A DNA stretch of 64,000 nt from Knoxdaviesia capensis (lineage: Eukaryota > Ascomycota > Sordariomycetes > Microascales > Gondwanamycetaceae), in the NCBI GenBank assembly GCA_001510575.1, contig LNGK01000001.1, positions 682,001 through 746,000 on the forward strand, written 5' to 3'. The position numbers were made by a program, and so were the translations under genes. The notes under the pieces were generated by a model. That model was not told the DNA's origin, searched no databases, and saw nothing but the letters and a program-made list of their open reading frames with translations. Below, piece by piece: positions 10,109-21,758 of this stretch (positions within the stretch are counted from its first letter, which is position 1; each line of letters starts with the position of its first letter).

Positions 10109-13100
10109 ATGGCGACGTGTGAATTCTTCATTTCGTGCCATACGCCGCTCCTGCCGGAGGGTGTGAAGGCCGTTCTGGCGGCGATCAAAGAGAAGAATCT
10201 CAAGGTGAGTGACTGGTGTGCTGTGTGGTTTTGCTCTCGTTTGCCGTGTGGCTGCAGTTGTGGCTGTTGTGTGGTGGTCTTGTTTACTGTTGCTGGTGAA
10301 CCTGAGGCCTTGTTTACAGTTGACAATTGATGATGAGCGAGTGGCCCTGCTTACTGTTGACGACGAACTGTGCTGACATGATTTGGCTATTTCTTTTTCC
10401 CTTCTAGTACATTGAGCTGTTGTATGAACCCTCGATCCCGTGGTTCCAGTGCCTCGCAGTGGAAACCGAAGTTGAATCCATCCGCCTGGAGGTTGAGAAG
10501 GCTGTTGCGGAGATCTTTGAGCTCGAGACGGACGGTCTGGGCCTCGACCCTGATCCCCAGAATGGAGACATTCTGTTCCTTCTTGATGACTCGCCTATGA
10601 TGAACTGGACCAACTACAAAGATAAGATCATCGGCCGCAACCCCGCTGTTGCCGCTACCGTTAACGTGCCTCCTGTCGGTGCCGTCACCACCCGGGCTGT
10701 CACCACTCCTGCCGTGACCATTACTCCCGTGATCACTCCTCCCGTTGTCACTGCCCCCGTGACCACTCCCCGCGTTATCACTCCCCGCGTTATCACTACC
10801 GGAGCTGTCACTCTTACTCCCGTTGTCACTGCCCCCGTGATCACTCCCCGCGTTATCACTACCGGAGCTGTCACTATTACTCCCGTTGTCACTGCCCCAG
10901 TGATCACTCCCCGCGTCATCACCACCGGAGCTGTCACTGTTCCTCCCGTGACTATTACTCCCGTGATCACTCCTCCCGTGACCACTCCCCGCGTTATCAC
11001 CACCGGAGCTGTCACCACTCCTCCCGTGGCTATCACTCCCGTTATCACTCCTCCCGTTGTCACCGCCCCCGTGACCACTCCCCGCGTTATCACCACCGGA
11101 GCTGTCACCACTCCCGTGACTATCACTCCCGTTATCACTCCTCCCATTGTCACTGTCCCCGTTATCAATCCCCCCGTTATCAATGCCCCTGTTATCACTC
11201 CTCCTGTGACCATTCCCGCTGCTGCCACCGTTACTGGCGCCACGACTGCTGGTCCCACCACAGCTGCTGCGGCTACTGCTGCTCCGGCCACTGCTGCCAT
11301 TCCCCTTGCTGCAGCCCCTGCCACCACCCAGGGCGCTCTGCTCCTAACCGCTGGCGATCTTGCCACCGCTGACAAGGTCTTCTCAGACTTTGACAAGTTT
11401 CGCGTCCCTGAGGAGTTCAGAGAGCTCGCGTTCCAGGGCCGCTGGGCTGGTCTCGAGAAACTCCCGAAGCAGACGCAGGAGGGCCTCACCGGCCTGTTCC
11501 GCCGCCGTGGCGAGCCGAGCCACACGATGCCGGCGTTCTTTGACGACTGCGGTGTCAAGATGTCCCACAACACTATCGAGACGGTCGTCTATCTCGGTTC
11601 GGATTCCCAGGAGCTTCTGGACAAGACCATTTCACGCATGGACGGCCTACTGAAGTTCCGTGTAAGTTTGCTATGAATTGTGGCTCATTGATATTATGTC
11701 ATGACTGGATGACTGACGTTTCTTTGCTTCTCTTTAGTCTCTCCCCAAGGTGCCCACTATGCAGTTCCTGTGGAGCCTGAAGAATCAAGGTCCCCGCATT
11801 TCTGGCAACGTGAACACCACCACCCGCGTCGAGATCCGTCCTCTGACCGTTACTGGTGTGTTCAAAACCACCTACCTGGACATCCGCACCACGCGGCCCA
11901 TTCACGCGTACCGCCTGCTGAAGCAGTTTGGCCTGCGCATGGTTGCGCGCGTGGCTGGCACGCACGGCACTCGGCCGGATATGTTGGTTCCCACCGAGGC
12001 CCAGGTCAAGATGTTGACCAAGCGGGACGCACAGGGCAAGTTCACCTACATGGGCTTCTGCCAGCTGGTGTTCAAGGTCAAAGTGCCTACTGTTCCGCGC
12101 CCGACCACCGAGTCGGTTGCAGACTTCCCCGAGGACCTGCAGGGCCGCCCGTCTGTGCTTGGCGATATGGAGGATACTGAGCCTGAGACCCTTTGCGCCA
12201 ACATCGACCTTCCTGGTAACTCTAAACGGATCAGCGACTGGGTTTGCTCGATCCCTGCCACTGCCGGTGGCTTGGACGGCAATGACGCTGCGGCCACTGC
12301 ATCTACGTCCATGTCTGACTTGGTGTCTATGTCTGTGTCCGCGCTTGCAGCCGATCCTGCGCCCGCCCTTGTGGCTGAACCCGCTCCCGTGGACTTGGTG
12401 CTCACACACACTTTCGACTTGAACCTTGGTGCATCTGCTGCGACCATGGCTGACCTTGCCAGCCTTAATTTCCAAATCCCGAGTGCGCTCGTGGGTGTTG
12501 TTTCCGACGATGGTGGTGACTCGTCGGATGATATGATTGAAGTTGGCCGTGCTAACGGCCGGCGCGGCTCTCGCGGCCGTGGACGAAACAAGAACAAGGC
12601 CGCCCCGGCGAGCCTGCTTGACACGTCCGTGTTGGACACCATTGAATCGGAGCCGGAGCCCGAAGATGCGGATCCGCCCGCAGCTGATACCTTCAGCATG
12701 AACCTGGCCGCACTCAACACCTCCAACTTCATGGATCTGTTCGGCCTTGAGTTTGACATGCCCGTTGAGGCCGATGATGGCCCGACCAACGAGCCCCGCT
12801 CCGCCTTTATGGACCAGAGCTTTGACGACAATGCGTCCGAGGGCCACCGCACCATTCGCTCGGCCAAGTCCGGCTCCACGATTGAGTTTGCGCCCACCGA
12901 GAGAGTCGAGGGCGAGTCCACTAACGTCGATGAATTCCTCGGGGGTGGGACCATGTTCCGTATGGACCCGGATGGCATGATTCGCTTGGTCACCGATCCC
13001 GTCCCCGCCACTGCGACTGCCCCTGGAGTTGGCCTCAAGACGAAGGTCTCTGACCGCTGGGCCCAACGCCACTTGGCGACGAACAACTCTTCTGACAAGC

Positions 13101-15927
13101 CGGTGGATGGCAACAAGTCGGGCGATGCCAAGACCGTGGACACCGCTTCACAGGCTCCACCTGCCGCACAGGCTCCTCTCGCTGCACAGGCTCCCGCTCA
13201 GGCTGCACAGACTCCCCTTGTTACACAGGCTCCCGCCCAAGCTCCCACCAAGGCTGATGAGAAGCCTACCATGTTCACCAAGGCTGATGAGAAGCCCACC
13301 ACGTCCACCAATGCTGGAGCGGGCCCTAGTGCCCCGAAACTTCCCCCTCAACTGATCCGGCCGACTGAGCCTCGCGGACAGACTCCTCTCCGGGCCGAAG
13401 AGCCCCCGGCTCGTCGGTACCGGACCGTCACGAGACTGACCCTGAACCCTGACAGCAACGAATACACAAGCACAGTCATGTCCCACAGAGAGGTCCCCAA
13501 CAAGATCGACGAGGCCGTTGCGCGTGCCCAGGCGAGAGCGAAGGCGGAGCAGGGTGTTCCCACCACCACTGCGACTAAGGCCCCTGAGCAGCCGAAGCCT
13601 GCTGGTGTACCGAAGCCGGCCCAGCCGGCCACCAAGACGACGAAGGCCGTCCCTAATCTCATCGATCTCTCCCCCGTTTCCACCACGAAGGCCAAGCCCA
13701 GTAGCCAGGCCAATGACTTCTTCATGACCGGCATGTACCTCCCTCCGATGGAGACCCCCAAGGAGCAAAAGCCTGCAGCCCCGAAGGCTCCGGCCCACCG
13801 ACCCAGTGTTCAACAGCAGGCTGGCCGCGGTTCGGCTTCCCGTGGTCGCGGTGGTTATGGTGAAGCGCAGGGGCGTGGATCTTACGCTAGAGTTGCCGGC
13901 CGCGGCGTTGCTCAGGGCCGAGGAGGCGGCAGTGCTCAGGCTCGAGGAGGCGGCAGTGCTCAGGCTCGAGGAGGCAGCAGTGCTCAGGCCCGGAGAGGAA
14001 ATTATGCGGACGGCGGGGACAAGCCCGCCTGGTTCCTGGGACGCGGAGAGGCTGCCACGGGCGCGGGCATCCCCTATTATGGGGGATTGCACAAGTCCCA
14101 GTATGGGCCGGACGGCATGCCCCTAGTCCCCGCAGCCAAGACCCGGGCGACTGTGCCGACCCAGCCCCAGCGGGCGGGCGGTGTGCGCGGCGAAGCAGGT
14201 GCTGCTGCTGGTGGCAAGGCGGTCAAGAGAGAGCCCCGCATCAAGGCCGAATATGACGGCGAGGTGTGTTTCAATGCCGGAGGCGATGGCTCTAGCGAAG
14301 CCACCTCCGACATCCTGGCTGGAAACGCGCAGCCCGGCAACACCGGCCCCACCAAGCCGAACGCGGCGGCCAAGGCCAAGGGGCCGGGAATGGCGCCGAT
14401 CACCGTCGAAAGCGGCGCGAAGTTGCTCAAGCTGAGCGAGAAGGCGGAGGACAGTCTGAACGGGTCCGAGGCGCTCAAGCGGGCCGTCGCCGAGTCGCTG
14501 CTGCCGCACATGGAGGCTCTGCGGTACGAGCCCGGCGAGATCAAGTTCCAGGCGCAGTTTGGTCGCGCGATTTTCCTCAACCCGCCCGGCAGCGTGTCGG
14601 GCGGAGCGCAGTACCTCCTAGCCCAGTCGTACACGCCGATCGGCCTCCTCCGCGAGCTCAACCAGAGTCCGCACCTCGGCGCCCGCCCCCCGTACTTCTC
14701 CCGGATCGTCACTACCAACGGCACGGACATCACGCGACTGCTGAAGGTCCCCTGGAAAGATAAGGCACACATAGAGTGGGTGCTCTTGGGATCTGAGGCA
14801 TCGTATGATGTCACGTGCCGGTTGTCCGGCGACCCGTCCGCTCTGTTCGTCGTGCAGATCAACGCGGCCGATTTTTCGGTCGCGTTCCGCCAGGTCGAGG
14901 CGGACGCCGACGCCGGGGCCGTATTCCTGCACTGCCCGTACCATCCCTGGGATGTGCGGTTCTCCTTTTCCGTGTCGGACACGGGAAGCCTCCAGCGGCA
15001 GTACGCCGCATTTGCCAACAAGCTCGTGGAGAGCATGAGCGTGTTGTAAGTTTACCTTTCACCTTTCACCTTTTCATCTTTCTCTTCTTCTGTTTGTGGA
15101 CTGTCAGACTGGAACGAATACTAACCTTGGGGGGGATGATTTCATATAGTGGAATGGGTAACGGCAACCCGGATGCCGTCCGGCTGGTTCTGCACGAGGA
15201 CGCCGGGGACATTGCGCAGGTTGTCGGTGTGCGGGTGCGCCAGGTGGCGCACTACCGTGACGGCGTTGGCGGTGTCATGGATCTGGAGGTGCGCCAGATC
15301 CATGACACCGTCATGGAAGTGTCGTCGCGGCGCGAGCCGGCCACCGGGCGCTACAGCCGGCGGATCGCCGTGCAAACCCTTAGCGCGTTCTCTAAGAACA
15401 ACAAGCGCAAGGGCAGCGCCGGCCCCGCCACCGCCATCGCCTTCGCCAGCAATGTCCCCTTGCCGGAGTGGGCCGGCTTCGACCCCGCCAGCGCCGCGCT
15501 CGACGAGGCCACGCTGAAGAAGGTCACGGGCCCGGTGACCGACCGGCTGGAGCGCGCGGGCCACTGGTTCGAGCTCGCGGTGAGCCACCGCCGGCTGGAC
15601 AAGCTGCTCCTGGAGAACGCGGAGCTGGAGTTCGGGGCGGAGGCGCCGTGGACGACCAAGCAGGTCGACGACGAGAAGGTGCTGCTGGAGACGGTGGGGG
15701 CGGCCATGGCGCTGATCGAGCGCATGGACGAGGTGGGCGCCACGGGCGAGAACTGCTTCGCGCGGCGCGGGCGCACGGCCGCGGCGGCCCAGACGACGGC
15801 GACTCCCGCGACGGCGGACGCGGACGACAAGGAGCTGGAGGTGGAGGTGGTGGGCGGCCGGAAGCTGGTGGTGAGCCGGGCGGTGATGGGCCAGGTGGGC
15901 CAGGAGCAGGTTGAGTTCTTGTGCTGA
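10109..15927 (+). CDS. large DUF7905 protein with Thr/Val/Pro repeats and an RG-rich segment
   Basis: Four exons: 10109-10204, 10408-11661, 11738-15045 and 15150-15927, coding for 1,811 residues. Introns start GTGAGT, GTAAGT and GTAAGT; the third has an ACTAACC branch site, and all phases join cleanly. Residues 1-110 form a small globular start. Residues about 124-303 are imperfect repeats around TPRVITTGAVT. A conserved block follows (FRELAFQGRWAGLEKLP to QFLWSLKNQGPR), then a long acidic and Pro/Ala-rich disordered part. About 1146-1206 is an RG-rich, RGG-like segment. From about 1340 comes the DUF7905 region, with FGRAIFLNPP, FLHCPYHPWDVRF and ENAELEFGAEAPWT. Fungal DUF7905 proteins have no established activity. 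The RG segment suggests RNA binding, which is inference. The family assignment is from memory of conserved motifs. Confidence 0.85.
10684..11220 (+). repeat. coding minisatellite (TPRVITTGAVT repeats)
   Basis: Five to six imperfect units of 21-31 codons sharing TPRVITTGAVT and PVVTAPV or PVITPPV, inside exon 2 of the DUF7905 gene. Every unit length is a multiple of three, so copy number can change without breaking the frame. The opposite strand is also open here, as a by-product of the repeat. Confidence 0.85.
13825..14005 (+). repeat. RG-rich coding repeats
   Basis: Part of exon 3 of the DUF7905 gene. It codes for repeated G-R-G and A-Q-A-R-G-G units, including three near-identical AQARGG copies at 13930-13995. 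RG/RGG tracts in other proteins bind RNA and are arginine-methylated; that role here is inferred. Confidence 0.75.
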
Positions 15928-18720
15928 AGCAGTCTCGCCTGGTTTTTTTTCTCTCTTCTGGTTCGCGCGGCGAGGTGGCCCGGGTGGGGTTGGTGGAGGT
16001 GGTGCAGGACGATGAGGTCATCGTCAGGTGTGGCTGGTCCCTTTTTCTTTTCCGAGTATCAATTTTTTTTCTTTTTTCTTTGTTGCGTTCTGTTTTCCGT
16101 TCTCGCAACTCGTCTCGATTTTTCCTTCGCTCCAAGTTCTTTTTTGGCTGCTGAGTTCTAGCTATGCTTTCCTTTCACTTAGCAAGATAATGCAGACGAA
16201 CGATGTGGGAAACTCTGTGTGTGTGTGTGTGTCTATGCGTGAATGTGAATGTGAATGTGAATGTGGCCGGTAAGTGTATCACGAGTGTAAGTGGAAGATG
16301 GAAGTATCACGACTTTCAGGGGCAGTAAAACGAGCGAGCCAGCCCTAACCCACAATCCAGTTGGGGTTGGACCCTAGGCCTTAGGGTCTACATTTAAATT
16401 ACGGCGGGTTCTTGGCAAGGCTCGCTGGCCCGCCATCGGATGACGGCTAGTGAAACATGGAAGAGATTTGATACATGTCTGAAAGGAGGGAAGTAAATTG
16501 CAGCAATTTCGACCGAGCGGGACCACTTGCGTGAATTGTCAAGAGCAGCATTTAGTGTATGCCCGCATATTTGTCCGCCGGTTTTTATTGTATTTTTATT
16601 TTCATTTTGTTTCTCACGATGTTTCTCATCTTCAGACTATGGGAATAATCGCTGGGACGTGGGAGGGATACCCAGATATCGCCACTTTGGGCTCGTATTT
16701 AGGCGTGGGAGGGTGGGATTTCGCGGTGTGCGTGTGGTGTGTGTGTAGACACACGTCCAGTACAGTATGCAAGCACTTTGTGGGTAGCAGTTCTGCAGTG
16801 TGGGCAGATATCGTATCTGCAGAGCCGGCTTCGTATCGGCGGGCGGGGGCACCTACAGGACAATACAGTACTGTAGAGTACATCCAGCGGTGGGAGGGCT
16901 GGTGTTAAGCAGCAGCCCACGATAAGCCGGCCGAAAAAAAAAAAAAAAAACCAAGGCCATAATATGACAGGCCCACCGTCGACGAGTCTCGGCGACACTT
17001 GTTTAGTGCGTCATTCAGCTTGGATGTATTCCCGGGGCCAGCCAAACCGCGCACCCAGCTTACTACCATCCGCCAGTTAGAAGATAATTTAGAAGATAAG
17101 GGCCACAAGGTCCCAGGAACAACGAACGGTTTAACGCCGCTTAGTGCGTCCAACCAGGCGGAACAAAGTGCCAGCTCCAAGCTCCAGGGGGAAACAAGCT
17201 GGCCGCGCTATGCGGGTTGGGGAATAGCGGGACGGGGATTAGACCTTTGCTTTTGGGCGTGTGGCGAGGTTGGTGCGATATATTCTGTACAGCATGTGCA
17301 AGGTCGCTGGGAAGGGCGAACTGCTGAAAAAACTGGTGTGAGCTGAGGTTTGCTCAGTCAAGTGGTACTGCACAGCTTGCTGGTTATACAGGCCAAAAAA
17401 GAAAACCCGAGATCCCGGGTGATTGGCCCACAGTGGCCCGCGAACACCCCGCAGACTATTGGCTGCGAATGGAGAGTGGAACGGGGATGCAATCCTGGGT
17501 CGTGCTGGTGGTGGCCTCTGGGATGGGCGATGTTGTTTTCTCTTGTCGATGTCGTCACCGCATATCAGCTTGCAGTTGGCGATATGAGGGAAACGCCGTT
17601 TCCTGGAAGTGTGTGTATGTAATCACCATCTGCACCGATTACATCTCAGTGACGTTTCTGAACGTTGGGGGAAGTCGCGACGTTAGGGTGCAGCGCCCGT
17701 GCACCTTCCTTCCTCCAGTCTGTGTTTCTGGAGATGGAATGCTCCGTTCTTGCCTCCTCGATGTGACAGTGTATGAAAATGCAGGTACGCGGGCACAAGA
17801 ACCCACGGCAACACACAGTGTGCGACTTTGGATGACAGAGGTACCGTAAATTGTACAATACAGTACAGTACAGTACAGACCAGAGGCTGGCTAATCGAAC
17901 AATCTCACAGCTCCTGCCGTGGCCTTAAGCTTTTTGCCAGGGGCTTGGCAGGGTTCCCCCCCCTTCCCTCCCTCGGCTCCGTCATCTCATCCCTTCCCTC
18001 TTCAGGTCACTGAGAGCGACAGACCAGAAAGCGGCGTGAGCAGAACACATGGCAGGCAGGAGGCATGCGGGCCATACTATACTGCCTCTCCCTCCCTCCC
18101 AAAAGAGCGCAATTTCATCTGGCTCTGCGAGAACACCTGTTCCTTCCTCTCTTGCGCCCGCGCGGGCTTTCGCCTGTGGGGTGGGTTGGCTGCTCTTTCC
18201 CATCTGGGTGGCCTCTCTCCCTTCCTCCGCTCCTTCCCGTCGTCGTGCATTTCTGGCGGCCCAGTGATCTGCAGAATCCTCGTCGTTAGTCAGTCAATCA
18301 CCAAAGCAGGCAGGCAGGCCATTGCATCTATCGGGGTGATCGTGACTCCTCTCCAGTCTCTGCAGATTTGCCCTCTTTCTATCTCCAACGCACACTGGTT
18401 CTTTTTAGTTTGTGGTAATTGAACTATCTCCCGCTCTCTCCCAGTATCTAGTACTCGCGTCCTGCGTACAAGATACAGTAGTATCTGTAACCGTTCAATA
18501 TCCTCCCGGCGGAAACCCTCGCGGTCCAATTATCCCCAAAGAGTCGCCCCGAGCAACCCGCCCACGAAAAACCGCAGAATACAAGCAAAATAGGGGGGTG
18601 TGCCAGATAAGCACACACTGTGTGGTCCGCCCACAACACTGTGCTCCACTCCGCTGACCTTGGCCAGAACTGTGCACCTGAAACCCTCCCACACTGTACG
18701 GAACCCCAACGCTTCCCAAT
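15928..18720. other. intergenic, no convincing gene
   Basis: About 2.8 kb. It contains (GT)n at 16211-16232 followed by GAATGT hexamers to about 16264, a telomere-like CCCTAACCC near 16343, a 17-base A-run at 16934-16950, a perfect 7-bp inverted repeat at 16804-16820, a repeated TTTAGTGCGTC near 17000 and 17141, and TACAG pentamers near 17857-17880. Open frames reach only about 170 codons and show no motif. Confidence 0.5.
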
Positions 18721-18946
18721 TCTCGTGGCTTTCTTTCTTTTCTCTTCTCTATTAATTTTTTTTCCCTTCTCTCTTCTTCCTTTCTTTCTTGCTCCTCCTC
18801 CTCCTCCTCCACGAAATTATCTCCAATCCTCCCCTCCCAAATTTCTTCATTCAAACATCCTTTCTTCGTTTGTCTTCTCCTTTATTCCTCCTCCCGCTTC
18901 TATTTTCTACCCTCCACCCTTTCTTTTTCTCCCCCCAGCCGTCACA
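18721..18946 (+). promoter_or_regulatory. pyrimidine-rich leader of the DUF7707 gene
   Basis: About 225 bp of almost pure C/T on the plus strand, ending CCCCCCAGCCGTCACA just before the ATG. Long C/T tracts directly upstream of the start are typical of strongly expressed genes in filamentous fungi. GTCACAATG is a good start context. The role is inferred from composition. Confidence 0.5.
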
Positions 18947-19887
18947 ATGCGCTCTTCGGTCTTTGTCATTGCTGCCGCCGCCATTCTTGGTGTGTCGGCC
19001 CAGGAGCACTCGCCTCCTTACACCTTTGGCAACTTCACTGTTGATATCAACCAGATCTCTATCGCGGACAAGGGTATGTGCTCCTTTTGCTGTGTTGGAT
19101 TCTGCTGTGTTTTCTCGCCAATGGCCTTTCCGGCTCGCGCGCTTGACGCACTGGCCAAGCGCGTCCGCGTCCCATTCGGCGCCGGTGCGCTTCGAGTGGC
19201 GTCTGGCCCCGAAGCCGGCGGACTCACGATGGCTGCCATATCACGGCCTTCTCGTTTCCTTCTTCAAATCAATTATTAACCGCGTCTTTTCTTTCTGTCT
19301 CTAGCTTCGTTCTGCCGCGGCCAGCGCAACACCTGCGAGGAGCTGTGCCCTGGTACGGCCAAGACCAACAGCTGCAACTCGGTGAGTGTCCCGGACTCGG
19401 CGCTATGATCACCGTCGCTCCGCCCACGCGATTGGGTCATTGTTCTGCATCATCTCCCACCGGAGTCCGTCTACTAATCACGGCTTCCCCCTTCAAGGAC
19501 CTTATGACCTATGCTTGCGTCTGCGCCGACGGCACCGAGCCTCCCCTGGAGAAGTACGCCCAGTCGTTCCCTGCGTTCGTGTGCCGCGCCGCCTTCGGCC
19601 AGTGCAACGCCTTCTACGTCGGAAACGCCAACGAGCAGAGCAACTGCAAGACCGAGATCGACGACAAGTGCGGCACCCTGGAGACCGACGAGGTTTCCGT
19701 GACCACCACCACCGCCGCCCCCACCGCGTCGTCGACCGCGGCCGCCTCGCCCACCGCCTCCGAGGAGCCCGCCACCACCACCGACGCCGCGGCCCCCGCC
19801 GAGACTTCGCCCAACGCTGCCCCGGCCGCTTTCTACTCCAACGGTGCTGCTGCCATTGCCATTGGCCTGGTTGTGGCTCTCCTCTAA
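18947..19887 (+). CDS. small secreted Cys-rich DUF7707 protein, probably GPI-anchored
   Basis: Three exons: 18947-19073, 19305-19381 and 19498-19887, coding for 197 residues. Intron starts are GTATGT and GTGAGT, and the second intron has a CTAAT branch site. The signal peptide is MRSSVFVIAAAAILGVSAQ. The mature part has ten cysteines in the DUF7707 arrangement (FCRGQRNTC, then LC, SC, ACVCADG, VC, QC, NC, KC) with the typical DGTEPPLEKY segment. A Ser/Thr/Ala-rich stalk of about 70 residues follows, and then SNGAAAIAIGLVVALL, a hydrophobic tail that fits a GPI-attachment signal. The protein is expected at the cell surface or wall; the biochemical role of the family is unknown. The unspliced first intron keeps the frame open into intron sequence and could mislead a gene finder. 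Confidence 0.9.
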
Positions 19888-21312
19888 ATGACAATGCCGT
19901 TCTAGACGCGCGATTCGGTCTTGGTGTCTCTCTTTTTCGTTTAGCGCATGACTCGACGCCGGCTTGGTTGATTTAAATTTAGCATTTCTTTTCTCCCTGC
20001 ACGGTCTCGCTTCAACAATTACTCTTCTTCTTTTCTATTCTCCCTCTTCTTTTCTGCTTCTGTGCCGTTTTTTTTTCTCTTTTCTTTTAGCTGTGAAGCC
20101 TTATATCCCCTCCATATCGTTGTTTTTGCTTTTGCCTGCTGTTGTTCTGCGTCTGTTTTTCTTCAGTTCCTGTTTACGTGAAGATGAGTTGAGAGATGGG
20201 ATGACTTTTGTGATGGATGGTAATAGGTGAAGTGAGAGAGTGAGACAAGAGACTACGGCTTTTTTTTTTCCTGCTACGGGGGAAATGATGAAGGGGTTGG
20301 GTGGTGGAACTTGGCGGTGGCGGTGGGAATTAATTATTCACATGTGTTACTACTAGCAAGCCAACCGTTTTGTTTCAGATAAAATGTAATAGGAAGCCTT
20401 TCTCGAGAGAGAAGGTTTGGCGTGTATTTGGTCTCTGTCTTTCTTTGTTCTTTCCTTTAGGTGCTTCGGCCTTCTTCTATGCTATTAAAGTCTCTGTTCC
20501 AATAGTCTCTAGAGATTATCGAATTAGGGTTATAGAACTCGAGGTTGCTTACTGCCTTTCCTTTCTTTTCTTTATTAGAGTGTTCTATCTTAGGAGCAAG
20601 GAAATCCACCCGTGTTATATAGCCCTATGGCTAGGTGGCTTAGTATCATAACCTCTCTTTATGGTGTTTCATGCCTCTTTATCTGGCCATGGGCCTTATC
20701 GTGGTCTTCCTTTGACCTCTGGCTACGGATTATCGAGGATCCGGGAATGCTGGTGAAAGAACTGGAATAACTATCGTGAGTGAGTCTGATTGTGTCCATT
20801 GTCTTCTCTGTGGTGTTTCTTTGATACGTAGTCTTTCTTCTATTATCTTCCTCTGTGCTTTCATGCGAGAAAGGCTTAAACAATGCAGGCCACTTTGTAA
20901 AGGCCGGACAAAGCAAGCGGCTTTAACACACACAATGCCCTTGGGTCAAAGAGAATCCTGAAGCTATATGTTGAAAGAATGCTATGCCTTTGGTTGTTTC
21001 CTTGCCTGGGCTTTGTGTAGTGGTCTATTGTGGCTATTTAAAGGTTGGATAGAGAAGGTGGTCTGCTAGTATATAAAGAGGCAAGTGGCCGCCGGTGAGA
21101 TTCTGGCTGGTCCTTCCTTTTCCTTCTTCTCACCACTAACTCCAACTTCCTATAAGTTAACTAACACACACACACAAACCAATCACATCCTCTACTAGTT
21201 ACAAGTTTCTCCCCCTTCTTCTATCTTTAGCTTTCTAATCCTGCTCCTACTAACTAATAACTTCTAACCCTACTTCAACCCTATTCTCACCAACAACTAC
21301 AACCACAACCAC
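19888..21312. other. intergenic, leader of the amidoligase gene
   Basis: About 1.4 kb without a convincing gene. A telomere-like TTAGGGTT lies near 20525. A TATATAAAG box lies at 21070-21078, roughly 690 bp before the amidoligase ATG, followed by a C/T- and A/C-rich leader. Confidence 0.5.
21070..21078 (+). promoter_or_regulatory. candidate TATA box, amidoligase gene
   Basis: TATATAAAG, the best TATA match in the upstream region. Transcription from here would give a long 5' UTR carrying the hexanucleotide array and a probable intron. Confidence 0.4.
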
Positions 21313-21444
21313 AACTTCAACTTCAACTTCAACTTCAACTTCAACTTCAACTTCAACTTCAACTTCAACTTCAACTTCAACTTCAACTTCAACTTCAAGT
21401 CCAAGTCCAAGTCCAAGTCCAAGTCCAAGTCCAACTTCAACTTC
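21313..21444 (+). repeat. hexanucleotide array AACTTC/AAGTCC
   Basis: Fourteen perfect AACTTC units (21313-21396), then six AAGTCC units (21397-21432), then two AACTTC units. Read on the minus strand it is an open Lys-Leu then Asp-Leu repeat, which I take as an accident of the six-base period. It sits in the presumed 5' UTR of the amidoligase gene. Confidence 0.95.
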
Positions 21445-21659
21445 AACTCAACTCCAACCCCAACAGCTTTAAGCACGTAAGTCCCATCTTCCAATATCTG
21501 CACTCTACTACTTGAGAACAGCTGAATCTACTCCACTTGAGACCTTTCGACCCTCTTCGTGGCTGGTCCGCGTCGTCTTCACTGATCTACATATCTTGCT
21601 TCTCGCTCTTCTTCTTCAAGACAGAAGCCAACCATCTAGCACTTTCGAGCCCCTCGATC

Positions 21660-21741
21660 GTAAGTATAACCTGATACTACAGTATATTGTCTGGCCACAT
21701 CTCTTCATCCGAGTCACCAAGCAGAACATACACATTTCAAG
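21660..21741 (+). other. probable 5' UTR intron, amidoligase gene
   Basis: GTAAGT at 21660 is a consensus donor, and an acceptor after TTTCAAG lies near 21741, giving about 82 nt, a normal fungal intron size. It ends just before the ATG at 21759. The exact acceptor is uncertain (other AGs at 21721 and 21757). Confidence 0.4.
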
Positions 21742-21758
21742 GTAAAGCATCATCCAGC

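Noticed and set aside
10614..11573. 319-codon minus-strand frame rich in Val/Thr/Gly
   Set aside because: Mirror of the TPRVITTGAVT repeat; the repeat codons contain no stop on either strand.
11699..13072. 457-codon minus-strand frame
   Set aside because: Antisense to exon 3 of the DUF7905 gene, with no recognisable domain.
21313..21444. CRISPR-like array
   Set aside because: The units are contiguous six-base repeats without spacers, in a eukaryotic sequence.
21297..21503. Minus-strand frame coding a Lys-Leu repeat
   Set aside because: Direct product of the hexanucleotide array; no start context and no conserved flank.
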